From: Gossypium raimondii
Lineage: Eukaryota > Streptophyta > Magnoliopsida > Malvales > Malvaceae
Length of the DNA stretch: 64,000 nt
Reading direction: 5' to 3'
NCBI RefSeq assembly: GCF_025698545.1
Contig: NC_068570.1
Location: 1,674,001-1,738,000 of the forward strand
A program made the position numbers and the translations under genes. Under the pieces are notes generated by a model that searched no databases, had not been told where the DNA came from, and worked only from the letters and a program-made list of their open reading frames with translations. Shown in pieces: positions 44,988 through 56,722 of the stretch (the stretch's first letter is position 1; each line of letters begins with the position of its first letter).

Positions 44988-47562
44988 ATGCAGGGGCAAA
45001 AGGGTGCTTTTGGTTCCTTTTCTGAAACCTTCTTTGATCAAGGCTCTACATCGAGTAATGCTACTATAGACCAGCAGGTGTGCTGGAATAATATTCAAAA
45101 TCCCATAGAAAATAGATTTCCTGATTGTTTGCCTTCGCATAATGACATAAACATTGGATATGTGAACTCCATTGGTCGAGAGGAGCAGGAGCCAGGCAGA
45201 TGGAGCTTAGAAGAGCCTAGCTCTAGCGGCACACAGAATGAGGTCAATCATGATGAGAGGAAAATAGACCATGTATGGTCGTCTTCCATGAGTGCTTCTG
45301 TGACTGCTGAAAAGAACTCTCCATTTGTCCAAAATTCCAATTCTAATACAGTTTCCCGGAGTCTCAACTTAAATGCAGCCATAGTTGCTCACGGTAATAA
45401 TAACTGTCAAGTTACGGAACGGTCTAACCAAAATAAGCCTAGTGGATCTGAAAGGGACCTGATTTCATCGGATGCTGGTCCTGAAGGTTTTATACATGCT
45501 TCTAGAAGTAGTGGATATGTTGTGGATGATAATGATAACAGACCCAGTGATGGTCGCCGTGCATCTTGCAAAAGAAAAGCTCTTGAAGGAAACGTTGGGC
45601 AGTCCTCTTCGAGTGGAAGTTCTAGCTACTTCCATTGTGCAGAAAGTAGCGTCGGGCATGGTGTTTCTTCTAGTTCTAGTGTAGGAAACGGCATGAATAT
45701 ATCTGCCTCCTCGGGACAGGCACACCCTAGACTTGGTTTAGAGGTGGGAGGATCAGGTTCTGATGCCAACCCTGGACCAATCGTTTTACCAGCTGCAAAG
45801 GGCTCCCACAGGAACTTCCGGCTAAGAGTAAGTCCATCAAGCATACAGGAACCTATTGCTCCTCGGGTATTTTCTACAGGTGATATGACCAGGCGGTCTG
45901 TTATTTCGTCTTCACAGCAATCGTCAAGGCTTCCAACTGATCATTCTTTGGACATAAGGTCAGCACCAGTGCTAGATAATGCAAGTCTTCAAAACCCGAA
46001 TGTCGCAGTTCATGTTCCGACTTTGCCTCGAAATGTACAGTCATTTAGGTGGAATGGAGGTTCTGGCTCTAGAACTGGCAATACATCAAGTTCTAATATA
46101 TCTGGGGATAGAGATGCTGTACCACATGAGGGACATCAATCGAGAAGCATGGCTAGGAACCTGTTAGATCATCCTATGTTTGTTCGTGCACCTGAGTTGA
46201 GAAATTTGGTTCGGAATCCAATGAATCGAGATGTAAATAGTGGAAATTTAAGTGTTCCTGGAAATTTTGCTTCGACATCTCGTGGTGGCTCAAGTTCTGG
46301 TGCCAATGCATCTTCCGTTCCCACATGGGCTCCTCAGCCGAATCACCCTTCTCAATATCCGCGGAGATTGTCGGGACTTGTTCGTCGACAGTTGATGTCT
46401 TCCCTTGGCCCTGAGTCTGGTGGCCCGGGCAATCATCCTTCACTTCCTGCCGGACCTACTTCTCCTGAAGAGATGCTGCTTTCCTCCAGTGTAACTAATC
46501 CTGGGCACCATCGTCCATATCGTAGGTTAGTGTCATGGTTGGAGAGACAAGATGCTGGTTTTCTCGCAGTACCCCATTCATTACGAAATTTAGCTGCTGC
46601 CACTGAAGGAAGAAGCAGGCTCGTTGTACCTGAGGTCTGCCCTCGAACTGCATCTTTATGTTTGATAAGTGATAACACAATAGTAAAGGCCATTTATTAT
46701 GAAAAATCTTTTCATGGTGCAGATTCGCAATGTCTTGGATCTCATGCGTAGGGGTGAGAACTTGCGTTTCGAGGTAACGCTTTTAAATTTACTATCATGT
46801 TGTAATTCGATTTAGTTCTTATCTTGAACCAATTGAAACATGGAAACATTAAAATTTGCCTCCTTTTCTTGTTCATTTGTCCCTATGTTTATGTAGTTGC
46901 CATTCTTCGAATTTGGTCTGCTACGAGCAATGGATTGCCATTTTGTAGGACCCCAAGTTTTGTTTACGGATAAGAATTTACTTGTCACCAAACAAGTGAC
47001 TTTTCTCTTTCTAATTTGGCTTGTATGGCAGGATGTTGTGATCCTCGATCAATCAGCATTTTTTGGGGTAGCTGATATTCATGACCGGCATAGGGATATG
47101 CGGCTCGATGTTGATAACATGTCATACGAGGTATTATCTATATCCTTGGCATCCACCATAACTCCTGGAGTTTTAAAATTGTTCTCACAATAGAATTGTT
47201 TTGTGGGTAATAGGAGTTACTGGCTCTAGAAGAGCGCATTGGTAATGTAAACACGGGGTTGAGTGAAGAAATGATATCAAACCAGTTGAAACGACAAAAG
47301 TACTCTAGCGTACCAGGAACTCGGTTAGAGACAGAACCATGTTGTGTTTGTCAGGTAGTTATTTTTCTTGTAAACAGTTTCTTTGCCCGTTCTATGAACC
47401 AATTAAGTAAACATTTTTATGAACATGCAGGAAGAATACAACGACGGTGAAGATCTCGGAACACTCGAATGCGGCCATGACTTTCACGCTGATTGCATTA
47501 AACAATGGTTGATGCACAAAAACTTGTGCCCCATTTGTAAAACAACGGGTCTGAATAAATGA
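44988..47562 (+). CDS. RING-H2 E3 ubiquitin ligase, MBR1/MBR2-like, five coding exons
   Basis: I join exons 44988-46634, 46723-46773, 47032-47130, 47214-47354 and 47431-47562; all lengths are multiples of three and all junctions are GT-AG. The product has 689 residues. It starts MQGQKG, as in the MBR1/MBR2/RHG1A-like group. Arabidopsis MBR1 and MBR2 ubiquitinate the Mediator subunit MED25 and promote flowering; the same role here is inference. Residues 1-540 are Ser/Gly/Asn-rich and probably disordered. The conserved C-terminal block (DVVILDQSAFFGVADIHDRH) precedes a complete RING-H2 finger: C642, C645, C660, H662, H665, C668, C679, C682 (C-x2-C-x14-C-x-H-x2-H-x2-C-x10-C-x2-C). The last intron splits the finger after the first Cys pair. 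No transmembrane segment is seen. Confidence 0.93.
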
Positions 47563-48035
47563 GATGAACCGTTTGGTTTTTAAGGCTGATTAGTTCTTGC
47601 CTTCAGGTCTGACATCGAAAGATTGCGGCTTGGCATTTTTCTTTCAGAACTCGTCCTTATAAAGCAATGTTCTTGGTGGATGATGACACAAATGTTTGAA
47701 GCACTGGGAACATAAAGCTACATATCCTTCATCTTTAGTTTTTAATCATTGCAGTATTAGAGTTTTCTTTTTTTATGTATGGATTCTCAGCCCATTGGCG
47801 ACATAAATTATTGAATCTCTCTTTACATTTTGAAGTAACTTGCATATGGTTTTTTGTAGTTTCTGCCATTGTATTAAGCATAAGTTTACAAAGCTCTTTT
47901 TGCCATGGAGGTGGTCCATTGTTACATATGGTGCTTTGGACTCCACCCCATCCCATCACACCACTACCCCCTCCTACCCCAACCAAATAACAAGTTGTAA
48001 TACCTCATCAATGGAATCAACGCACAAGCTAGATC
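47563..48035 (+). other. 3' untranslated and downstream region of the RING-H2 gene
   Basis: T-rich sequence follows the stop, and a 3' end somewhere in 47700-47900 is likely, but no perfect AATAAA is seen close by. The GGT/CCACC-rich stretch near 47930-47990 gives open frames on both strands that are compositional. Confidence 0.4.
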
Positions 48036-48250
48036 GTGAACGCATTTGTGGCTGAGGCCTTAGCGACAAGGCTTGGTTCTTTCCTCATTGATCGTCATGG
48101 ATGGCATAATGTCATCGTCGAATCCCACTGTTTCTATGGCACCAGATAACCCACGACGTACATGCCAAGTTCGTGCCAATATCTTACTCAAACTCATAAT
48201 CCCCCACTAATGATCTATCTCCTAAATCATTCACGAATATTAGGAAGATT
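48036..48250 (+). mobile_element. Short LINE/RVT_3 RNase H fragment
   Basis: The plus strand reads AFVAEALATRLGSFLIDRHG, then NVIVESHC, the helix-and-strand pattern of plant RVT_3 RNase H domains (normally ending VESDC). No start, reverse transcriptase or tail is found. Confidence 0.5.
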
Positions 48251-49900
48251 CATGTAAGTATCTTTGAAGGATAAAATGTTTTGGCAGAGAACAAATAGAT
48301 AGGGCAACAACAGGTCACCTTGTCTAATACATCTCTTAAGATTAAGACTTTGTTACTCATTACTTTTTGTTCAATACCTCTTTTAGGATTATGGTTTTGT
48401 TTCCCGTTGTTTTTCAAAAATGCTTTCGGCGCTTTAAAATACTATACACAACTTTTAAAATCAAAAATATTTTAACACCCAAAAGGAAATTAATTTTTCT
48501 TTTCTAATTTTGCTTTTGGAAAACACTTTTGAAACCAAAATGATATTTTTAACACTTATTTGTAATTTAATATATTTTATGTAATATTTATATTGAGTAT
48601 ATAATTATTTTCATATTGAAATTTATTTGAATATATGTTTTATATATTTAAATTTATAATGGTTGTATTTTAATAATATGTTTAAATTAAATTTTACAAA
48701 TAACAGATATTAATCACTTACAAATATTCAAATTTTATATTTCATATATTAAAATATTAATAACGAGTTACATCAAATTATTTTTATATTATTACTAAAA
48801 TATCATAATGTTAACAAATTTGAACATTATTTGAATGCATCTTATTACTTATAACATCATGTTTAAAATGGATTTTTATTTCTCAAAAATAATTTTTGGT
48901 AGTAATACTAAACACTTAAATTTTAAACCACACTTATCAAAAGAAGTTTTCCACGATATCCCAATACTTGATTTTAAATTCAATTAATCCTATTTGATTA
49001 TAAAACATCAGCAATTCAAATCCATCTAACCTAAACTTAAATTGACTTGAATACGAAGCTAATATGAATTTGAAATGATTTGAATATAAAGTAACTCGAA
49101 CCCAGAATAAATTGAACAAGCAATCCAAGATAATTTGAACTTAAAGTGATGAAACTTAAAATGAATTGAACCAGTAATGACCTGACCGAAAAACTCGAAT
49201 CTTAAACACTAATGACCTAAACTCAAAATAACTCAACCTTAAAATGACATGAACTCAAACTAACCTAAACTAGAAATGATCTAAACTCAAAATTCATATA
49301 AATCCAAAAATAACCTAATCATAAAACGACTCAAACCAAAATAACCTATTTAGAACTTAACCCAATCCAATCCAAACCAAAACCCAACTCAACTTGCTTA
49401 TCACTTGTAACTTAAATGATTGCTTAATGGATGCTTCAAATTCCATTTTAAAATAATTCTTTTAATTATGGATATTTGAAAGGTCTTAATTCAATCATCA
49501 TCGCAAGTATTAGCTAAGGTTGATATCATATTAATAATGTATTTCCTAAATTTCATCATTAATTTAGGCATTAAATGACAGCTCAAATTTAACATAGAGT
49601 ATATTTAAAACACGTGGATCAAATTATAAATATTTGTATACCTATCTCATGAGCAACTTAAATGTTACGTGTAAATTTAATTACACTATTTTTTTTTTCT
49701 TTTTGGTATACAAAGAGAGAAATAATGGTTACAAAGATATCATCCTAGGTAGTGCTAAACCATTCAAATCATTAGTGAGAGGTTGTAAAGATTCATCTGG
49801 CAGTTGCAAAAACAAGCAGAGCCCTAGCGGTCAACTAGAGCGCTGGAAGCCAAAGCTTCGGGGTACTCGATTACCTCCTCGATAGATCTCGTTGCATCAT
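48251..49900. other. AT-rich DNA with a degenerate short-period repeat
   Basis: 49140-49380 consists of loosely repeated words like AATGACCTAAACTCAAAAT with a period near 20 bases. No gene. A 45-residue stretch at about 49750-49885 is less AT-rich but unrecognised. Confidence 0.4.
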
Positions 49901-50335
49901 GGGTCGGGTCGGTTTACATCGATGTAAAATTTTAAGTCTGTTTTTAGATTTGGGTTCGACTAAAAAAATGGGCCTAAAATCCTATCCAAGCCGGATTTAA
50001 ATTAAAAATGTTAAACTCAAATCCGATCCGGTTCACCCATATTAATTTTTTTAACAAATTTAAAAAATATATTACATCAAATACACTAAAAAAATTAAAA
50101 ATAAATGTTTTCAAAAAATTGAAAATACATCAAAAAAAAGTCTTTGTACTTGAATAACAATTTAACAAACAAATGCCTTTAAAATAGTAACAAAATTAAC
50201 AATAAAATAAAATTTATACAATATCCAAACAATAACAACAAAATAGTAGTAATATAATAGTGAAATGACAACAAAACAACTTATTCGAGCTAGGCTTGGG
50301 GAAAAAAATCCTACCTAAGACTCGACCCGTTTAAA
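49900..50335. mobile_element. Possible MITE remnant with GGGTCGGGTCGG / CGACCCG ends
   Basis: CATGGGTCGGGTCGG near 49899 and ACTCGACCCG near 50321 are roughly inverted around an A/T-only core, the same architecture as the hAT MITE at 14129-14603. The ends are too worn to find a target duplication. Confidence 0.35.
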
Positions 50336-50389
50336 AAAAGAGTTATTTTTTTGTCTAAGTACATTTTTTAGGCTTATATTTTTATTAAA

Positions 50390-50640
50390 ATCTTTCCGCT
50401 TTTCGAACCAACCTTTAAACTTAGATAAATGACCCGAGGTCAAAATTAATTGAATTACTTCTAAGACTGTCCAACTCAAGAATAACGTTAGCGCCCCCAG
50501 TTGCCATGCTTGTGCCAAGCCGTCATTTGCCCCTTACAATTCAGCATCAGTTGTAGAACAAATACCAACATTTCGTGCGAAGCCAATAACCCATCGTCCA
50601 TTATGAACCCTTATGCACCCACCAACATCAGTGAGGCTGT
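50390..50640 (-). mobile_element. LINE/RVT_3 RNase H fragment
   Basis: The minus strand reads GRWVIGFARNVGICSTTDAE, a stop, then GANDGLAQAWQLGA and SWTVLEVIQLI. This closely follows the plant RVT_3 RNase H pattern G-W-I-x-G-F and A-E-L-W-x-x-x-x-G-L. The expected catalytic Asp after the E-L strand is replaced. Several stops are present. Confidence 0.6.
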
Positions 50641-53600
50641 CTTATGGTAAATATACACGTGATTATAATTTGATTTATATGTATTAAAAATTTTTAATGT
50701 TAGATTAAAACTAGCATTTAGTTAAATTGATAGCTAGGCTAACATAAAAACCTGATTGATACAATATTGATATTCTGAAGATTTAATTAGAACGTTTTGA
50801 AGTTTAAGAACCAATTTAAAATTTAAGCGATAATTCAAGGATATTTTATAGAATTAACTCTTTTATCTAAACACATGAATTACATTAAAGCCAATCATCT
50901 TGAGGATTCAATTTGGTTTAAATATGCTCCAAGTCCTTATACTCTTTGTACATTTGGAATTTAGTCCCTCTATTTATATTTCCAAGAATTTAGCTCATTT
51001 ATTTTCAAACTTAAAAACCTAAGTCCAATTGTTAATACCATTCAAATTATTTTCTTAAATTCAATGGCGCGATGTTTTGAAATAAGAAAAATACCCACTT
51101 GGGTAGCAAAAGAAAAATAACGTTGTAATGAACTTGAATTTAACAGGAATTTTAACGATATTAACAATGAGACTTGAAATTTTAATTCTAAAAAATATAA
51201 CTAAATTCCAAATATATAAAGATTATCGGGATTCGGAGCATATTTTAACCATTCAATTTTATCCATATGTCATTTATTTGACGGTAGCATCAACCCTCTA
51301 TGCCTTTCAACACTATGAAAAAATTGGCCAAAATGAATACCATAAAATTGATTTCTTGCAAGTTTTGGTATGAAAGGAACCCTTATGAGACAATGATTTA
51401 AGGAATTAGACCGGCTATTACGGGCAGCAAACCAAAAAAGGCTCTTTCGTTTAAAAAAAAAAAAACCGTGAAAGCTTTACCTTTAGCCCCTACTTATTTT
51501 CCTCTTCTTTTTTATTTATTTATTTATCAATTTGGTCATTGTCTTGCTTAGTCCCCATGCAAAGATTCCTTGTGAGGAAGTTTCTTCTTGGAATCATATA
51601 TGTACAGCGTGTTACCTTCATTTCTTTTTTCCTTGCTTAGAAGCCCTTTTGAGAATTCACTTACGCCAAGCCATTTGACTCTTGGGTCAATTTTGGCTTC
51701 AGACAGTTTTGAGTTTAGGATTACTTTAGGGTTTAGTTGTTTGAGTTTGAGACCCGGATTTGTGAGGTCGGATCATCATTTCATGTTATAATCACTTTAT
51801 ATTTGGATTATTTTAGGTTTGTGTTGTTTTGAGTTTGTATAAATCATTTGGAGTTTATATGTTTAGGATACAAGTCACTTTAAGGTTTGGATTCATTTGG
51901 ATTTGGGTTGTAAGGATTCTGATTACTCACTTCTTATGATTAAATCAAATTAAATCAAGTTCGATTTCAAATGGAATGGATTTAATTTTCTAAGTCTGAG
52001 TCATAATTGATATGAAATAACTCTTACTTGTCATTGCAACAAAGGTGAATTTAGGGATACGTAAAGGCCTTCGCCCCCTAAAATTATAATTATCCTTTTA
52101 GTCCTCTTATAAATGATAAAATTAAAAGTTAATATATGATAAAATTGTACATTGACTTCAAAAATTTTAAAAATTATTTAATCCTTTTAAAATGATGAAA
52201 TCATAAATTAATACATGATAAACTTACACTTTAATATCTTAAAATTTTATAATTAAGTTCTGCCATCCTTCCAAATTTTTTTTAACTTCACTCCTGAGTT
52301 GCAGTCACTTAGCTTCACAATTTGATGTTCTAAATGTAGCTTCAATTTTTTTCTCTAAAATAAAAAGAAATCCTATAGAAGAAAAAATATCTATTGTACT
52401 CATTTTTTTGAAGTAGCAATAATTTCAATAAAATCAACCATTATAAGTATTAAACTGAATAACTATTCCAGCTCTAACTAAATAACTAACTAGAATAAAG
52501 TTAGAGGATAATTCAAGTATTTAAGTCACTTGGTTGCTAAGTTTTTTTTCTTTAAAAGTTCGGTTAGCGAGCTCCAAGAGACAATTCGGTGATTAGTACT
52601 GCGGATCAGTTCCCATCAAACGAGTAAAAGAACATACCTTAAATCCAATTCAATCTGATGGTCATTGTTGAAAATCAGAGAAAAAATTTGTTTAGATTTT
52701 GGTTCACAAATTCATGAGATTCAAAGTTGTTTCATGAAAAAAAAATTAAACTATAGAAGAGAAAGGAAGAAGAGCTTTTGATTGGTGTGGGCGATGTAAA
52801 AGGAGGAAGCTATACATCAACAATTTTAACATCCCAATGCTTTAAAAGAAAACTTTCAAATAGTTCAATAACCATTTTGTAACTTTTTGAAATTGAATGA
52901 TCAAAACATAAACTTATTAATAATTTAGTAACCTCGGATGTAATGGTAGAAATCTATGGAATGATTGGTTTGGGAGAGAAAGATATATACAGAGGCACCA
53001 CTTTGTGAATAAAAACAAATTCCAAGGACCACAAGCAACATGTCTTTCTGGTTTTGGCCAAATAAAAGTTAAGGAAAATGCTGACATTGAAAGCTTCGGT
53101 GCATTAATCACTTGGGTAACCCCATCCCCACTATATATAAACTATTCTATAGCCTACCTATTTGTTCACGCGTTTAACTCCCACTTTATGCGTCTTAAAT
53201 ATGACCCATAGAGTCAACTGTCAATGAATCTCTTCAATTAGCAAAGAAGAAATCATCATAAATATTAGTCTTATTAGGATATCATCAAGCAATTTAGACC
53301 TAGTCAAGATTTGATGTTGTTTAAAAGTTTCAGATTTAAATTTTATAAATGGAAAGAATAATATTAAAAAAAATATTTTTAAAAAAATTTAACTCAATTC
53401 CATATCAAATTTAATGTAAATGTCGGCTTCAAAAATTTTACACCAAGCAAAAATGGGTTTTAGATAAGAAGATAACCCATGGCGACTTATAATATTCTTC
53501 TTCCTCTTGATAATCCTATCAATTTTCCATGAACATTATCATAAACAATTAAATTATGCTTGAGTGACATAAGATTTGTTTCGTTGTGAACTTGCACATG

Positions 53601-53929
53601 GTGGGGGCTCTATGACCTACAATCATTGGTGTTCATTTATTTTTTATTTTATCTTTTATTTTAAGTACCAAAGCCAATTTGTTACATCTATAACTAGAGA
53701 AGCACTAAAATTAATGATTAAAATATCACTCGTAGATAAATTTAGAATCGATTTCTAATATTTATCTATTAATTATGATTGTTCATTTCACGACACATTT
53801 TGTAGGTTCGAATTATAAGGATTATTTGTTTTTAATGAGTGAGTTGTACCAAAAAATTAATCCAAACTTAAGTATCAATTTTTTTTTTACTATTCTGGGG
53901 TATAATGGGGCAACGGATAAGCAACAATT
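50641..53929. other. Intergenic DNA with worn repeats
   Basis: No gene. 52040-52290 is another member of the worn CCTAAAATTATAATT-type repeat. A poly-A tract lies near 51450-51465, followed by more mixed sequence. 51700-51900 has loosely repeated GTTTGAGTTTG and TTTGGATT words. Confidence 0.4.
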
Positions 53930-54369
53930 TCACACATTATCTTTTTGTGGTATCCTTTTAAAAGTGCTATGTGGTCCTTGTGGAAGCAAAATAGGATGCC
54001 ACCCAGTCCTTGATCACTACCCTATAATCTTTTAAACAAAGAATGATATGTGGTAGGATCAAATCGAATGGTACTCGGTTTAACACTATTTACTATTGTA
54101 ACTATATTTGGTTCTGACTAAATACGGACCAAACCGGAAGCTACACTATGAACCTCAATACAAGTTAGTTCACTGTAGGAAAACATGTAGTGGATGACTT
54201 GACTTTAGACCTTAGAGATCCATTACATGGATCCCAGTCAGACAAAGTTGAAGATACTTAATAGCAATTAAGACTTCCAAGTTTCCAAGCTTTACCAATT
54301 CCCTATATAAGCTTTGCCAAATTCATGAAAGTCTTCCAAAGCAAAAAAACTATCTCATAATTCATTACC
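53930..54369 (+). promoter_or_regulatory. Promoter of the intact subtilase gene
   Basis: CTATATAA at 54303-54310 is the TATA box, 60 bases before the ATG. GTGCTATGTGGTCCTTG (about 53967) and GGATCCCAGTCAGACAAAG (about 54230) recur upstream of the pseudogene copy at 6175-6520, so the duplication carried the promoter. TTGACT at 54199-54204 fits the core recognised by WRKY factors; that role is only a possibility. Confidence 0.65.
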
Positions 54370-56664
54370 ATGGCAGCTGATATTACCAAACACCTGTATG
54401 TTTATTGTTGGGTTTCTTTTTGTGTCTTGTTTATGTTTATCAAACTAGCAAAATCTGACAATTATATTGTCCATATGGACATCTCTGCCATGCCCAAAGC
54501 TTTCTCTAACCAGCACACCTGGTATTTGGCCACTCTTTCATCTGTTTCAGCCAAATCCAAAGCTGAAACCAACCCAACCACTCCTTTTTCTAAACTTATC
54601 TATACTTATAACCATGTTATTCAAGGTTTTAGTGCTAGTCTCACACCCGCAGAGCTTGAGTCCTTGAAAAATAGTCCGGGGTATGTTTCATCGGTTAAAG
54701 ATAGAGTTGTAAAGGTCGATACAACACATTCTTTCGAATTCCTCGACTTGAATTCTGGTACCGGTGCATGGCCAGTGTCGAGCTTCGGCAAAGATGTAAT
54801 CGTCGGGGTGATTGATACTGGGGTTTGGCCAGAAAGCGAAAGCTTTAATGATGATGGGATGAGTGATGTTCCATCAAGATGGAAAGGGGAATGTGAAAGT
54901 GGTACCCAATTCAATTCCTCATTGTGCAATAAAAAGCTTATTGGTGCTCGGTTTTTCAATAAAGGTCTGATTGCTCATAATTCCAATATCACCATCTCAA
55001 TGAATTCCACGCGAGACACTGAAGGACATGGTACCCATACGTCCACAACTGTAGCTGGAACTTATGTGAAAGATGCATCGTATTTTGGCTATGCACCGGG
55101 GACTGCTAGAGGAATGGCACCAATGGCTCGTGTAGCCATGTATAAAGCTCTATGGGAAGAAGGAGCTTACACCACTGATATAATTGCAGCCATTGATCAA
55201 GCTATTACTGACGGTGTCGACGTTCTTTCAATGTCATTGGGCTTGGATGGAGTCGACTTATACGAAGACCCTATCGCAATAGCCACATTTGCTGCCATAG
55301 AGAAGAACATTTTCGTTTCCACATCTGCAGGCAATGAAGGACCAGATGTAGAGACTCTACACAATGGTACACCTTGGGTTATAACCGTAGCCGCCGGCAC
55401 CATGGACCGTGACTTCGGCGCAACCTTAATCCTCAGTAACAAAGTGTCAATCAATGGCTTAGCTCAATATCCAGGGAATTTCACATCAACTGAATTCCCA
55501 ATTGTTTTCATGGACACATGTAGTAACAAAACCGAATTGAGCAAAATCAAGCAGAAGATCATTGTGTGTCAAGATCCAGGCAAGGAAGATTCGCTCGACG
55601 ATCAATTTAACAACATTCTAGCCGCTGGTAACATTGCCGCTGTCTTCATAACGAATAGCAGCAGTGTCGATGTATTCGTCCAAAGCCCATTTCCAGCCAT
55701 TTTCTTGGTACAAAAAGATGGTGACACAGTTGTGGATTTCATTAAAAGCAACACTGACCCAAAAGCCAGCATTGTGTTTAAAAAAACAATCCTTGGTATT
55801 AAGCCATCACCAAGGGTGACTAGCTATACGTCTCGAGGTCCATCCTATAGTTGTCCACTGGTTTTAAAGCCTGATATTATGGCACCTGGTGACTCAGTCC
55901 TCGCTGCATGGCCTCCAAATATTGCAGCAGCTCGTGTAAATCAAGACCTTGTGTTCACCAATTTCAACTTATTGTCGGGAACATCCATGGCATGTCCCCA
56001 TGTTTCGGGTATAGCAGCCCTTTTAAAAGCTGTTTATCCTAATTGGAGCCCTGCGGCAATTCGATCGGCTTTGATGACAACATCCGATCAAATCGATAAC
56101 ACAGGTAGTCCGATAAAGGATATAGGCGGAAATCTCCGACCGGCTGATCCTTTAGCCATGGGAGCTGGTCATGTTAACCCCAATAAAGCTTTAAACCCCG
56201 GACTTATATACGATGCTACGGTTCAAGATTACGTTGATCTCCTTTGTGGTCTAAATTTCACACAACAACAAATTAAAACCATCACGAAAACATCGTCAAA
56301 CAACTGTTCCAACCCTTCTCTTGATCTCAATTACCCTTCTTTCATAGCGTTTTTCAACGACAGGGGTGCGAAACCGAACTCAACGACAGTCGTGGAGTTT
56401 GGAAGAACTGTGACTAATGTCGGAGATGGAAGCTTTACATACAAAGCAAATGTGACACCTATCAATGGACTTAAGGTAATAGTGGAACCAGACACATTGG
56501 TTTTCAAGACAAAATACGAGAAGAAAAGCTACAAGCTGAGCATTGAAGGTCCAAAACAATTGCATAAAGCTGTGTTGTTTGGTTATCTCACATGGGAAGA
56601 TAGTGGAAAGGAACATGTTGTTACAAGTCCAATAGTTGCCACAAGCTACAAAATTGAAAAATGA
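54370..56664 (+). CDS. Subtilisin-like serine protease (S8 family, plant SBT), intact
   Basis: A single exon encodes 764 residues, the usual size for plant subtilases, which are secreted to the apoplast and mature by removing their own propeptide. A signal peptide (about 1-29, hydrophobic FCVLFMFIKLA) is followed by the I9 propeptide (about 30-117) and mature enzyme from about Thr118 (TTHSFEFL). The catalytic triad is Asp149 (VIDTGVWPES), His220 (GHGTHTS) and Ser539 (GTSMACPHVSG), with oxyanion Asn322 (SAGNEGP). A protease-associated insert lies between His and Ser, and an Fn3-like domain from about 660 (TVTNVG, 680-685). It resembles Arabidopsis SBT1.9 and tomato SBT3; substrate and physiological role are unknown. 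The minus-strand pseudogene at 4539-6174 is its paralogue. Confidence 0.95.
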   Translation: MAADITKHLYVYCWVSFCVLFMFIKLAKSDNYIVHMDISAMPKAFSNQHTWYLATLSSVSAKSKAETNPTTPFSKLIYTYNHVIQGFSASLTPAELESLKNSPGYVSSVKDRVVKVDTTHSFEFLDLNSGTGAWPVSSFGKDVIVGVIDTGVWPESESFNDDGMSDVPSRWKGECESGTQFNSSLCNKKLIGARFFNKGLIAHNSNITISMNSTRDTEGHGTHTSTTVAGTYVKDASYFGYAPGTARGMAPMARVAMYKALWEEGAYTTDIIAAIDQAITDGVDVLSMSLGLDGVDLYEDPIAIATFAAIEKNIFVSTSAGNEGPDVETLHNGTPWVITVAAGTMDRDFGATLILSNKVSINGLAQYPGNFTSTEFPIVFMDTCSNKTELSKIKQKIIVCQDPGKEDSLDDQFNNILAAGNIAAVFITNSSSVDVFVQSPFPAIFLVQKDGDTVVDFIKSNTDPKASIVFKKTILGIKPSPRVTSYTSRGPSYSCPLVLKPDIMAPGDSVLAAWPPNIAAARVNQDLVFTNFNLLSGTSMACPHVSGIAALLKAVYPNWSPAAIRSALMTTSDQIDNTGSPIKDIGGNLRPADPLAMGAGHVNPNKALNPGLIYDATVQDYVDLLCGLNFTQQQIKTITKTSSNNCSNPSLDLNYPSFIAFFNDRGAKPNSTTVVEFGRTVTNVGDGSFTYKANVTPINGLKVIVEPDTLVFKTKYEKKSYKLSIEGPKQLHKAVLFGYLTWEDSGKEHVVTSPIVATSYKIEK

Positions 56665-56716
56665 CAAAACTCCCATTGTTTTTTCTTTAAATTATCTTAA
56701 TGTTTTTATGGTAATG

Positions 56717-56722
56717 AATAAA
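56717..56722 (+). terminator. Polyadenylation signal of the subtilase gene
   Basis: AATAAA lies 53 bases after the stop codon and is followed by T-rich sequence. Confidence 0.6.

Noticed and set aside
47735..48055. Frames rich in Pro/Thr or Gly on both strands downstream of the RING gene
   Set aside because: They come from a short CCACC/GGTGG-rich tract; no homology or start context.
53775..54035. 86-codon open frame just before the subtilase
   Set aside because: Its downstream part is promoter sequence duplicated upstream of the subtilase pseudogene, where the frame is not kept.
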